This document shows, one piece after another, positions 1 through 10,843 of a stretch of 64,000 nt of DNA (its first letter is position 1; each line of letters opens with the position of its first letter). The stretch spans positions 310,001 through 374,000 of the forward strand of contig BCKQ01000008.1 of NCBI GenBank assembly GCA_001600695.1. The letters are read 5' to 3'. The notes below the pieces were generated by a model. That model made no database searches, was not told the origin of the DNA, and saw nothing but the letters and a program-made list of their open reading frames with translations. This DNA is from Ascoidea asiatica (lineage: Eukaryota > Ascomycota > Saccharomycetes > Ascoideales > Ascoideaceae). Both the position numbers and the translations under genes were made by a program.

Positions 1-766
1 TAATTTTTGGTAAAATATTTACATTTTTTTTACTAATTTTATTTACAATTTTAACTTTACTTTTAATTTTATTATTGTTGTTGTTATTATTATTATTATT
101 ATTTATATTATTTATATTACTTTGTGTATTATTTTGTATAATATTTTCATTAATATTTAAAGATTTTAAATCAGTTGTTGATTTTGCTTTTGAATTTGTA
201 TTTGTATTTGAATTTGAGTTAATAGTAATTAAAGATTTAGTTGATTTTGATTTTTTTAAATGATTATGATTATTATTAGTATTATTAATTAATTGTTTTG
301 ATTTTCTTGAATTTGGATTTGAATGAATTCTTTTATGTCTTGTTAATTCATCACTTCTTGAGAATTTTTTAAAACATCCAGTAAAATCACAATGATGAGG
401 TTTTTCACCAGTATGAGTTCTATAATGTCTTGTTTGATGTTCTAATCTATGAAAAGCTTTTGGACAAATTGGACATTTATAAGGTCTTGGAGCATTAGGA
501 TTTGAAGATCTTGAATTTTGTTTAATTGATTTTGGTTTAATTAATTTTGGAGATTTATTATTTAATTTATTATTTAATTTATTTGATTTTATTGTTGAAT
601 TAATTATTGAATTTGAATTTGAATTTGAATTTGGAGGTGTTTTAATTTGAATTATTGATGAATTTAAATTTTTATCCATATTAATATTTAAAGATTTATT
701 AGAAGAATTATTTGTAGAATTATTTGAATTTGAAGAATCTATTGAATTATTTGTTATTGTAGACAT
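1..766 (-). CDS. MIG1: C2H2 zinc-finger glucose repressor, MIG1-like (partial, 3' end outside window)
   Basis: Reading the minus strand from the ATG at 766-764, the frame stays open to the window edge, giving 255 complete codons with the C-terminus missing. Two tandem C2H2 fingers are visible: C98-x2-C101-x12-H114-x3-H118 and C126-x4-C131-x12-H144-x3-H148. The finger text [10 protein letters not shown] followed by [10 protein letters not shown] is the signature of the Mig1/CreA family, which binds GC boxes in promoters and represses genes when glucose is present. The first 90 residues are Ser/Asn-rich and basic, and the sequence after the fingers is again Ser/Asn/Lys-rich. Mig1 and CreA normally carry their nuclear-export and repression segments C-terminally, which would lie off the window. 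Mig2/Mig3 paralogues have similar fingers, but the first finger fits Mig1 best. The long upstream region (767-3957) is shared divergently with the ABCC transporter. Confidence 0.87.
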   Translation of the reverse strand, partial: MSTITNNSIDSSNSNNSTNNSSNKSLNINMDKNLNSSIIQIKTPPNSNSNSNSIINSTIKSNKLNNKLNNKSPKLIKPKSIKQNSRSSNPNAPRPYKCPICPKAFHRLEHQTRHYRTHTGEKPHHCDFTGCFKKFSRSDELTRHKRIHSNPNSRKSKQLINNTNNNHNHLKKSKSTKSLITINSNSNTNTNSKAKSTTDLKSLNINENIIQNNTQSNINNINNNNNNNNNNNKIKSKVKIVNKISKKNVNILPKI

Positions 767-786
767 TATTATATTAGTTATTAATT

Positions 787-821
787 ATTAGATATTAGAT
801 ATTAGATATTAGATATTAGAT
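787..821. repeat. ATTAGAT tandem repeat, 5 units
   Basis: Five perfect copies of the 7-mer ATTAGAT lie just upstream of the MIG1-like start codon, within its 5' leader or core promoter. Confidence 0.9.
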
Positions 822-1094
822 ATCATATAATATATATTTGATAATTTTTAATAGATTTAATAAATTAAATAAATTTTTTAAGTAAATGATTTAAAATAAA
901 AAGTTAACTCTTTTGTTTTTTAAAGACAGATATCTGGAGTAATTATGTATACAAAAAAAAAGATAATATATTATTATTAATAGTGATAGAATGATAATTT
1001 ACCGTTATTTTATAATATAAATTGTAATATAATTTGTAATATAATATAAAATATAATTGATTATTTTACAGTTACTATTTATGAATTAAGATTA

Positions 1095-1129
1095 TTGATT
1101 ATTGATTATTGATTATTGATTATTGATTA
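1095..1129. repeat. TTGATTA tandem repeat, 5 units
   Basis: Five copies of the 7-mer TTGATTA, followed by degenerate TTATT repeats. This is a simple-sequence tract in the MIG1-like upstream region. Confidence 0.9.
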
Positions 1130-3846
1130 TTTATTGACTGAGATTGAATTATTTATTATTTATTATTTATTTATTTATTTATTGATTGATTGAAGTAAGT
1201 CAAGTCAAGTCAAGTAAGTTAATAGGAGAATCAGTAGTATTAGTATTAGTATTAGTATTAGTAATGGTAATAAATACTAAAAGTAGTAGTAAAAGTAGTA
1301 ATGATATTGAAAGTGAGAAGTAAACGAATGTGAATAATTGAAATATCGAAGAGTTGAAGAAAAGAAAATGAGAGATAAACGTTTATTAACTGGTGATAGT
1401 GAGTGATGGTGATGGTGATAGTGATGGTGATAGTGACAGTGACAGTGGTGAAGGTGTCAGTGCTGATTGTGATTCTGGTGGAGGAGAGTTGGAGTGAAGC
1501 AGTGGAATTGTGGAGCAGAATTCGAAGGCAGCGAGCTGAATCACTGATTGAGAAGCAGGGAGGGTGAGGGAGCTGACAAAGATAGCGCGACAGGAGAGCA
1601 GGAAACCTGGAGTCGGGTACCCGCGGGGAGTCGCGGGCTGCTTCGGGAAATGATGGGGTAAGATTAGATGAACCCTTATTCATGGTAGCACCACACTGCT
1701 GGTATTATTATTATTATTTGCATCCGCTCTTATTATTATATCCGGAGTGCGGATCATCTGGAATTGAAATTCATGATTGTCGCCACAGAAGAGGATATCC
1801 TTTTCTGAAACCAATGAAGCAAAACAGAACAACGCCTGATGATGAACGCAGGATGTTCTGGCAAACGTAGGTAAAATTGACACAAGCCTCTAAAGTTTTG
1901 CAATAACAGTTAACGTTTTAGAGAATCAATCCCTACAACAACTAATAGTGAAGACTACACTCTGCAGCCAAGAGCTGTATGCAGCGTAATCGAAATGTAC
2001 CTCCATGTATAAGGTCACATGAGCAACAAATAATTCTGACTCTATCAACTGAATTAAATTAAATCAGAGGAGAAAAAATCAAAACAAAAAGCATGAAGCA
2101 AAAATGTGAATTGTAACTTTAGAAGCTATGAAAACTCAACAAAAAAAAATTTTGTATTCTGTTTAAATATAGAAAATTATTATTTACCAATATTTCAAGT
2201 ATTTATCCATCCTTGTTAGAAAAAAAGTACCCCTGAAATGATCCCAGTCTCTTGCCGTGACTTTGTCGTGACTTTGTGTTAATTGTCGTGTTTTCAATTC
2301 ATTACCGGTGCCATGGTACCAAGACTACACTTGTGTCAGTTTGTGTCTGGATACGTGTATAAAAAAGGTATTCGGTATGTGTTCGTAGGGGGCACTGGAA
2401 CATGCGTTTTTCAGCACGGTACCGCTTGCGACGCGCTCTTCTGCGAGGTCCGAGTAAAGTTCAGTCGAGTAAAAACCAAACCAAGGAAATGAAACAAACA
2501 AAGTCGATAATCCCCACGAAATAACCAACAATTTCGAAAACACAAAAAAAAACTCACCGTCTCAAAAGACAAATTACTTACAACAGTGTCAATGTTGTAT
2601 ACTAATTAAACTACCACTGTTGTGGTATTGGTACCCTTTTCCTACCCATTTCACTCTTCTTCTTTAAGAAACTTTTAAATCACCTCAACTTCAGCACAAC
2701 TTCAGCTCAAGTCCAGCCCAAGTCCAGCCCAAGTCAAACCCAAGTCAGTTCAACTTCAACTTCAGTTCAAGTCAATTCATTCCTTCAATAATAAACATTG
2801 AGTCATTTCCAGTGATAAAATCACTAATGAACTTTAGTACTAAATTCATCTTTTACCTTTGTCTTTTGTCTTTTATCGTCATATTCAATTAATTAATTAC
2901 AATTAATTACAATTTAATTAATTACAATTTAATTAATTACAATTTCAATTAACGTTAACTTCTTAACAAAACAACATTTCACAATGGATGAATTTTAAAT
3001 TTTCAAACATTTTCAATTAATTTATAAAAATCATTCATAACGCCTATCTTTTTTACTAATTTTTATAAAATCTCTAATAATCTCTAATAATCTCTATTAA
3101 TTTTCTTTCTTTTATTCAATTTTTTATTTACTCAATTTTTTATATTAAAACTTCTTCAATTTCTCGACTTCTTTGAAAATTTTATTTATTATTTTATTTA
3201 TATTAGATATTTATAATAGATATTTACTATACAGTATATTATATTATTACGAGTTATAATTTATTATAATTCAATTCATCATCAATCATCAATTCATCAT
3301 CAATCTTTATCAATCTTTTATCAATCATTTATCAATCATTTATCATATCTTTTATCATATCTTTTATCATATCTTTTATAAATCATATATAAATCATCTC
3401 TCAATCATTTACAATTCTTATCAAATCTCATATAATATTGTAAAATATAATAAATAAATCTTTAAAATTTAATCAAATCTTAAACATTTCCAAAACAATT
3501 ACTAAACTACTCCAAAATTCACATACTCAACAAAATTAATCTCAATTATCATATCTCAAGTCTCAAATCAATTAAAATTATTATATTATTATATTATATC
3601 TTCATTTCAATCAATATCTTTATATTTATATCTTTATATTTATATCTTTTTTTTTATTTTACAAAAAAAAAATCTCAATTACATCATATTTTTATCAAAT
3701 TTTTTTTTCAATCTTTAATTTTTTTTATCTTCCAAGAGTAAAATTTATTTATTTATTCTTATCAATTCATATATATATATATATATATATCCATTTATCA
3801 ATTGATTAATCTATGTATATATTCATTCATTTATTATCATTATAAA

Positions 3847-3878
<32 letters not shown>

Positions 3879-3957
3879 ATAATTTAATGTTTCAATAATC
3901 TTTTATTAATCTTATCCAACTATATTATATCAATTAATAAATATATCAAATAATATT

Positions 3958-6900
3958 ATGATTTTAAATTCTTTATTAAATTGGAATTTAAATGATCCAA
4001 ATAATCCATCTATAATTTCTTTAAATTTAATCTCTTTAATATCTATTTTTTTAAATTCAATTTTAATCTTGTTTTCAATTATAAATTTATTTAATCTATT
4101 AAATAATTTAAATATCAATAATAAAATTAATAATAAAATTAATAATAAAATTAATAATATAATTTATGAAAAAAAATTTTCAAAGAAAAAATTATTTTTA
4201 AAAATTTTATTAATTTTTATTTTTTTATTAAATTTTTTAAATTTATTTTTTTTAAAATCTTTTAATAAATTTATAAATTTAAATTCATTTATTTATTTAA
4301 TTTATTTAATTTTTTTAATAATTCCAATTCATTTTTTAGAATTTATTTATAATATTAATTTTAAATCTTCATGTATTTTATTAAATTATATTTCTAATTT
4401 TTTTATAAATTTATTTATTTTTTTAATTCTTTTAATTAATTATTTAAATTTAAATAATATTAATATTAATAATATTAATAATAATAATATTAATCAAAAT
4501 TATAATCAAAAATCAATTTATTTCAATTTAATTATTTTTTTTTTAATAATTATTTCAAATTTATTAATTTTCTTAACTTATTTAAATTTAAATACTTCTT
4601 CAAATAACTTAAACATCTCAAATAATTCAAATCATGGTCAAAATAATAAAAAATATAATATTATTGAAAAACTTACATTTTCTTGGATGAATGATTTAAT
4701 TCAAAAAGGTTATTCAAATAATTCTTTAAATTTAATTGATTTACCTTTACCTCCTGTAAAATTTAATTCAATTTCTTCAACTGAAAAATTATATAAAAAT
4801 TGGAAAAATGAAATAATTTTTTATTCAAATAATTCTCTTAATAATAATCTGATTAATCAAAATAATAATTTAAATTCAAATTCAAATTTAAATTCAAATT
4901 CAAATTTTAATTTTTTAAAAATTTCTTTAAATTATTTATTTTCTTCAAAATTTCAACCAAATTTATTTAAAGTTATTTTAAAATCTTTTGGTTTACCAAT
5001 TTTTATTGCAATTTTTTTTGAATTATTAGAATCTTGTTTAAGTTTCTTACAACCACAATTATTAAGAATTTTAATTAAATTTTTTGATATTGATTCTAAT
5101 TTTAATTCTAATTTTAATTCTAATTTTAAAATTATTAATCTTTTAAATGGTTTAATTATTTCAATCTTAATGTTTTTTTTATCAATTTTTTCAACTTTTT
5201 GTTTTAATCAATATTTTATTATAATTTTTGAAGTTAGTTTAAATACAAAAACAAGTTTAATGGGTTTAATTTATAAAAAAAGTTTAAAATTACATTCAAG
5301 TAATAATAAAAATTTTTTAACTTCTGATATTATAAATTTTATGTCTGTTGATGTTAGTAGAATTCAACAATTAATTCAAGATTTTCAATTAATTATTTCT
5401 TCTCCAATTAAAGTTTTTCTAGCTTTAATTTCTTTATATTCTTTTTTAGGTAACTCTATTTTTTATACTTTATTCTTAATGTTAACTTCAATTCCAATTA
5501 ATTATTATTTATTTAGTAAAATTAAATCTTTACATAAACTTCAAATGAATTTTAAAGATAGAAGAACAAGAATTGTTTCTGAAATTTTAACTTCAATTAA
5601 AAGTATAAAATTATATACTTGGGAAAATTCAATATTAAGTAAATTAACAAATGTTAGAAATAATCAAGAATTAAAAAATTTACAAAAAATTGGTATATTT
5701 TCTGCTTTTATTGATTTTTCATGGTCATGTATTCCATTTTTTTTATCATGTTTAACTTTTTTTTTTTATTCAATTGATAAAAATAATAATAATAAAAAAT
5801 TAACTTCAGAAATTATATTTCCAGCTTTATCTTTATTTAATATGTTAAGTTCTCCATTATTTAAATTACCTGGTTTATTTACAACTTTTGTTGAAGCTTC
5901 AATTTCTGCTTCAAGAATAACTAAATTTTTATTATCTGAAGAATTAGATAAATCTTTTTCAGAATCTTTATATGAAATAAAAAAACAAAATGATAATGCT
6001 TTAATAATTCAAAATCTTTCATTTACTAGAAATTCATTAAATAATGATTTTAATAAAGATAATTATTTTGATGAATCAAAATTATTTCCTTGTCCAGAAT
6101 TTGCTTTAAAAGATATCAATTATGCTGTAAAAAAAGGTGAATTATCATGTATTATTGGAAAAGTTGGTTCAGGAAAAACTTCATTATTAAGAGCAATTTT
6201 AGGTGAATTAAGTCCTATTCCAAATAATAAAGGTAAACCTATTTTTACTAAAAATGGATCAATTTCTTATTGTTCTCAAAATCCTTGGATTATAAATAAC
6301 TCTGTTAAAGAAAATATTTTATTTGGTCATAAATTTGATTCAACATATTATCAAATGACAGTTGACGCATGCGATTTACTGAATGATTTTACTTCTTTAC
6401 CAGATGGAGATGAAACTCAAGTTGGAGAAAAAGGTATATCATTATCAGGAGGCCAAAAAGCTAGAATTTCTTTAGCAAGAGCTGTTTATTCTAGAAGTGA
6501 TATTTATCTTTTTGATGATATTTTAAGTGCTGTAGATGCTCATGTTTCTCAAAATATAATAAATAGAATTTTAACTGGAAATGGATTATTAGCTGGAAAA
6601 ACAAAAATTTTAGCAACAAATAATTCATCTGTTTTATCACATTCAAGTAGTATTATTGTTATGAAAGATAGTAAAATTGCTGAAAAACTGACTTATCAAA
6701 AAGCATTATCTAGATCTGGGTCTATTTTATATGAAATATTATCTCAAGATGAAAGTTTTACAAAATTATGTCAATTAAATCAAGATTTGAGTGATAATGA
6801 AAGTATTGGAGCATTTACTATCTTTGATGACCAATCAACTTCTCATGAAAGTATAATTTCTTCATCAACTGCCTCGGCTATTAGTCATAATATTTTAGGA

Positions 6901-8895
6901 TATGGATCTATAAAAGATAATGAGGATACTGGAGATATTAAAAATGATTCTAGTACGACTCTTACCCTGAATTATATTGATGATTTAGCAACAACTTCAG
7001 ATCAATTCACTTCTATGGATTATACAATAAGAAAAGCCAGTATTGTTGAATTCAATGAATCATCACCATTATTACTCAAGAATCAAAATAAAAAACTTAA
7101 AACCATTCAGGTACTTGAAAATAGGAATATTGGAAGTGTTAATAAAAAAGTTTATTTCTTTTATGCTAAAGCTTGCTCTGTAATTGGAATTATTGGATTT
7201 CTTATTATGATGTTAATGTCTTCAATGATGGAATTCACTGGTAATTATTGGTTAAAAAAATGGGCCCAATCAAATGATAAAGGTGAAGATAAAACCTTAT
7301 CAAGCATTTGGAAATTTTTTTTGATTTATTCATTATTTGGATTAAGTTCAGCAATGTTCACCTTATTAAAGTGTTTTTTATTATGGGCATATTGTTCAAC
7401 CAAGGCTTCTATGTTTTTACATAATTCTATGGCAAAATCAGTTATTATGTCACCAATGGAATTTTTTGAAACAACACCAATTGGAAGAATTTTAAATCGT
7501 TTCTCGAGTGATATGAATAAAATTGATGAAAGATTGCCAAAGGTATTCAATGATTTTTTTTCAGCAATTTTAAAAACTATGTTCACTTTATTTATTATAA
7601 GTTATACTTTACCACCATTTGTTATTGCAATTGCTATTTTATCTGGAGTTTATTTATATTATCAAAAATATTATCTTTGTACATCTAGAGAATTAAAGCG
7701 TATAGTTAGTACAGCTAGAAGTCCAATTTTTAGTCATTTACAAGAATCTCTTAATGGAGCTGAAACAATTCGAGGGTATAATCAAAAAGATAGATTTGAA
7801 TTTACTAATTTATCTAATATTGAATTTTATTCTAAATCTTTATATATTTTCAGATCAATTTATCGTTGGTTATTTTTTAGGTTACAATTTATAAGTTCCA
7901 TGGTTATATTTATAACAATATTATTATCTTTAAATTCTTTAAGAGGTTCTAATCCATTAAATGCTGGATTATTTGGATTAATTATGAGTTATGCATTACA
8001 AATTACTGAATCATTAAATTCAATTGTTAAAACAACAGTTGGAATTGAAACAAATATTGTTTGTGTTGAAAGAATTTTAGAATATTGTGATTTGAAACAA
8101 GAAAAAGCTTATATCGTACCTACTAATAGACCTAATAAAATTTGGCCTGAATGTGGAAAAATCACATTTAATAAATTTTCAGTTAAATATAGAGAAAATC
8201 TTGAACCAATTTTAAAAAATATTAATTTAAGTATTAATTCTAAAGAAAAAATTGGAATTGTTGGTAGAACAGGAGCTGGTAAAAGTACATTAGCTTTAGC
8301 TTTATTTAGATTAATTGAACCAAATACTGGAAATATAAATATTGATGGATTAATTACATCAGATATTGGATTATATGATTTAAGAAGTAATTTAAATATA
8401 ATTCCTCAAGACAGTCAAACTCTTCAAGGTACTATTAGAAATAATCTTGATCCATTAAATAAATATTCAGATGAAGAATTATGGAATGCATTAAAATTAT
8501 CACATTTAACTGATCATATTAAAAAAATGTCAATTGAAAGTAATATTGAAAATGGATTATATTGTGAAATATTTGAAAATGGAAGTAATTTATCTTCAGG
8601 ACAAAAACAATTATTAAGTCTTACTAGATCATTATTAAATAAATCTAATATTTTAATATTAGATGAAGCAACTGCAGCAATAGATAAAGAAACTGATAGA
8701 ATTGTTCAAGATACAATTAGAAAAGAATTTAAAGATAAAACAATTTTAACTATAGCTCATAGATTAGAAACAGTCATGGATAGTGATAAAATTTTAGTTT
8801 TAGAAAAAGGTGAAATTAAAGAATTTGATACACCAGACAATTTATTAAAGGATAAGACAAGTGAGTTTTATAAATTATGTGAGGAGTTCAACTGA
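3958..8895 (+). CDS. ABCC-type (MRP) ABC transporter, Ycf1/Bpt1-like vacuolar conjugate pump
   Basis: 1645 residues, slightly longer than Ycf1/Bpt1 (about 1515-1560). Domain order is typical of full-length MRPs: an extra N-terminal membrane domain TMD0 (about 1-225), a linker with TFSWMNDLIQKGY, TMD1 (about 335-650), NBD1 (about 695-900), an acidic/Ser linker (about 900-1050), TMD2 (about 1060-1370) and NBD2 (about 1405-1640). NBD1 Walker A is GKVGSGKTS at 734-742 with signature LSGGQ at 829-833; its Walker B reads IYLFDD, with Asp in place of the catalytic Glu as usual in this family. NBD2 Walker A is GRTGAGKST at 1436-1444, signature LSSGQ at 1545-1549, Walker B ILILDEA. Family members move glutathione conjugates, metals or bilirubin into the vacuole. 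Ycf1 and Bpt1 cannot be told apart here. Poly-Asn insertions and Ile/Phe/Leu-rich helices reflect A+T pressure. The ATG at 3958 is the first in frame. Confidence 0.93.
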   Translation: MILNSLLNWNLNDPNNPSIISLNLISLISIFLNSILILFSIINLFNLLNNLNINNKINNKINNKINNIIYEKKFSKKKLFLKILLIFIFLLNFLNLFFLKSFNKFINLNSFIYLIYLIFLIIPIHFLEFIYNINFKSSCILLNYISNFFINLFIFLILLINYLNLNNININNINNNNINQNYNQKSIYFNLIIFFLIIISNLLIFLTYLNLNTSSNNLNISNNSNHGQNNKKYNIIEKLTFSWMNDLIQKGYSNNSLNLIDLPLPPVKFNSISSTEKLYKNWKNEIIFYSNNSLNNNLINQNNNLNSNSNLNSNSNFNFLKISLNYLFSSKFQPNLFKVILKSFGLPIFIAIFFELLESCLSFLQPQLLRILIKFFDIDSNFNSNFNSNFKIINLLNGLIISILMFFLSIFSTFCFNQYFIIIFEVSLNTKTSLMGLIYKKSLKLHSSNNKNFLTSDIINFMSVDVSRIQQLIQDFQLIISSPIKVFLALISLYSFLGNSIFYTLFLMLTSIPINYYLFSKIKSLHKLQMNFKDRRTRIVSEILTSIKSIKLYTWENSILSKLTNVRNNQELKNLQKIGIFSAFIDFSWSCIPFFLSCLTFFFYSIDKNNNNKKLTSEIIFPALSLFNMLSSPLFKLPGLFTTFVEASISASRITKFLLSEELDKSFSESLYEIKKQNDNALIIQNLSFTRNSLNNDFNKDNYFDESKLFPCPEFALKDINYAVKKGELSCIIGKVGSGKTSLLRAILGELSPIPNNKGKPIFTKNGSISYCSQNPWIINNSVKENILFGHKFDSTYYQMTVDACDLLNDFTSLPDGDETQVGEKGISLSGGQKARISLARAVYSRSDIYLFDDILSAVDAHVSQNIINRILTGNGLLAGKTKILATNNSSVLSHSSSIIVMKDSKIAEKLTYQKALSRSGSILYEILSQDESFTKLCQLNQDLSDNESIGAFTIFDDQSTSHESIISSSTASAISHNILGYGSIKDNEDTGDIKNDSSTTLTLNYIDDLATTSDQFTSMDYTIRKASIVEFNESSPLLLKNQNKKLKTIQVLENRNIGSVNKKVYFFYAKACSVIGIIGFLIMMLMSSMMEFTGNYWLKKWAQSNDKGEDKTLSSIWKFFLIYSLFGLSSAMFTLLKCFLLWAYCSTKASMFLHNSMAKSVIMSPMEFFETTPIGRILNRFSSDMNKIDERLPKVFNDFFSAILKTMFTLFIISYTLPPFVIAIAILSGVYLYYQKYYLCTSRELKRIVSTARSPIFSHLQESLNGAETIRGYNQKDRFEFTNLSNIEFYSKSLYIFRSIYRWLFFRLQFISSMVIFITILLSLNSLRGSNPLNAGLFGLIMSYALQITESLNSIVKTTVGIETNIVCVERILEYCDLKQEKAYIVPTNRPNKIWPECGKITFNKFSVKYRENLEPILKNINLSINSKEKIGIVGRTGAGKSTLALALFRLIEPNTGNINIDGLITSDIGLYDLRSNLNIIPQDSQTLQGTIRNNLDPLNKYSDEELWNALKLSHLTDHIKKMSIESNIENGLYCEIFENGSNLSSGQKQLLSLTRSLLNKSNILILDEATAAIDKETDRIVQDTIRKEFKDKTILTIAHRLETVMDSDKILVLEKGEIKEFDTPDNLLKDKTSEFYKLCEEFN

Positions 8896-9712
8896 CTTCA
8901 ATTTTTTTATTACTCTTTTTTTTTAAAAACCTACACTTATATTATTACAAAAACTTATTTTATATTATATTATTATTTTATTATATTATCACTCACAATT
9001 TAATTTTTATTCAAATTTTTTTTTTTTTTTCACTATATTATGATTTTTTTTTCTTATTTATTATATTTATTATTATTATATTATTTTACTACTATATTAT
9101 TAAATTATATTATACTATTATTATATTATACAATTTATTAGTTTTTCTTATATTTTAATTTTTATTTTTTTTTAATTATATTTTATTTTATTTTATTTTG
9201 TTAATATTATTTGTTTTCTATAATTTATTTCCTTTATTATATTTGTTATATTTATTTATTTATTCATTAACTTATTTAATTATTTTGCATAGTTTTTGTT
9301 TAAAGGATTCTTTAAAATTTTTCTATAATAAAAATTGATTAAATTAAAATTTAAAATTTAGTATTAAAGGTTTATCAATTCGGTAAAATTTACATTTACT
9401 TGGATTATCCAATAAAAATAAAGAATTTAGGCAAAATGAACTCTAATTAGGATTTGTAAGAATAATAAAATTTAGTTCTTTTAACTAATAAAATAAATTT
9501 AATCACGTGCGACAATGAGACCAGGTTTAGGAACTGTTTATTTATTGAAATTTTAAAAAAAAAAAACGGTTTGGAAAATTGAATTTTTCAAAGAAAATGA
9601 GAGATTTTTGAAACTTGGAATTGAGTTGACCATTAGAGAATTTGTATTAAAAGGCATATAATTTTGGATAACTGTAACTGGGTTGATATATAAGATAAAG
9701 GTGAAAAAAAAA
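8896..9712. other. Intergenic region, ABCC terminator side and NUC1 promoter
   Basis: Very A+T-rich T-tracts and TATTA repeats follow the ABCC stop. Nearer NUC1 the sequence is less biased and carries a CACGTG E-box at 9504-9509. No gene was seen. Confidence 0.7.
9504..9509. promoter_or_regulatory. CACGTG (Cbf1-type) site upstream of NUC1
   Basis: ATCACGTG lies about 205 bp upstream of the NUC1 ATG. This matches RTCACRTG, the known Cbf1 bHLH motif. Binding is inferred only. Confidence 0.45.
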
Positions 9713-9866
9713 ATGTTTAAGCCAGCTTCTTATGGAATCTTAAGTGCAGCAGGAATTGCTAGTTTTTTCTGGGGTTTTGGTAATTCATCATCTAGTTCCA
9801 GTGAGTCAAGTGGTAGTTCAGGAACAGCAGGAACACCTAGTGGATTTCCAACTGGATTTCCAAGTA

Positions 9867-9900
<34 letters not shown>

Positions 9901-10843
9901 AAAGGATGATGATAAAGATAAAAATTCTCAATTGACTAATGGTAATGAATATAATAGAGGAATTTCTGGAGTTGAAGAAGATATTAAACCTAATGAATTA
10001 TTTAAATATGGATTTCCAGGACCAATTCATGATTTAAATAGTCATCAAGAATTTATATCATGTTATGATCGTGAAAGAAGAAATCCATATTGGGTTGCAG
10101 AACATATTACATCAGAATCAATAAAATATAATTCAGAAGTTGATAGAAAAAAATCAATTTTTAAAGAAGATGAAAAAATACCATTTGAATTTAGAGGATT
10201 ATTAAGAGATTATTTTAGAAGTGGATATGATAGAGGACATCAAGCAGCAGCAGCAGATGCCAAATTTAATCAAATTGCAATGAATGAAACATTTTATTTA
10301 AGTAATATGTGTCCACAAGTTGGAGAAGGATTTAATAGAGATTATTGGGCACATTTAGAAGATTTTACAAGAAGATTAACAAAAAAATATAAAAATGTTA
10401 GAATTATTACTGGACCATTATATTTACCAAAATTATATCCAGATGGAAAATTTCGAGTTTCATATGAAGTTATTGGAAATCCAGCAAATATTGCAGTTCC
10501 AACACATTTTTTTAAATTAATAATTTGTGAAAAAAAAAATATTGGAATTGGAAATGAATTTTTAAAAGATATTATGAATAAAAATGTTTCAATTGCAGCT
10601 TTTGTTTTACCAAATGATAGAATAAGTAATGATATACCTTTAAAAGAATTTCAAGTTCCTATTGATTCATTAGAAAGAAGTTCAGGATTAAAATTTTTTA
10701 ATCAAATAAGTAATGAAAATCAAAAAAATTTATTAAATTTATGTGAAGAAGTTAAATGTGATATTATTGTTAGAGATTTTAAAAATTTAAATCAAATTAG
10801 AAATAAACCAGAAGTTTTAGCATTACCAGCCCCCAAAGAATAA
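9713..10843 (+). CDS. NUC1: Mitochondrial nuclease NUC1 (endonuclease G family)
   Basis: 376 residues from the ATG at 9713. The frame extends 30 bases upstream but has no ATG there, and A-rich sequence before 9713 suits a yeast start. The beta-beta-alpha/Me-finger signature DRGH is at 173-176 with His176 as the expected general base, and the metal-binding Asn208 sits in FNRDYWAHLE. The N-terminus (MFKPASYGILSAAGIASFFW) looks like a mitochondrial inner-membrane or intermembrane-space targeting anchor, as in EndoG. It is followed by a Ser/Gly/Pro stretch and an Asn run turning into Asp/Lys (about 24-72) that makes it longer than the roughly 330-residue yeast Nuc1. Known members are Mg-dependent DNase/RNases acting in mtDNA turnover and regulated cell death. 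All key residues are present, so it should be active. Confidence 0.95.

Larger units (their letters stand above)
767..3957. other. 3.2 kb divergent intergenic region between MIG1-like and ABCC genes
   Basis: No convincing gene was found. It holds short tandem repeats (787-821, 1095-1129, about 1239-1260), a purine-skewed stretch near 1390-1460, and GC-rich islands at about 1480-1660, 1740-1860 and 2230-2480. A perfect inverted repeat, TACCAC-TGTT-GTGGTA, lies at 2612-2627, and CAAGTC/CAGCCC-type repeats at about 2690-2780. The 1.1 kb next to the ABCC start is pyrimidine-rich on the plus strand, as in yeast promoters. Open frames at 1258-1683 and 2283-2543 look like chance readings of repeats or islands. 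Confidence 0.6.

Noticed and set aside
1258-1683. 141-codon minus-strand ORF with repeated Thr-Ile units
   Set aside because: It only translates GTGATG/GTGATA-type repeats and a GC-rich island; no domain, and composition unlike real genes here.
2283-2543. Overlapping plus and minus short ORFs in a GC-rich island
   Set aside because: No homology recognised, both strands equally open, and codon choice unlike neighbouring genes.
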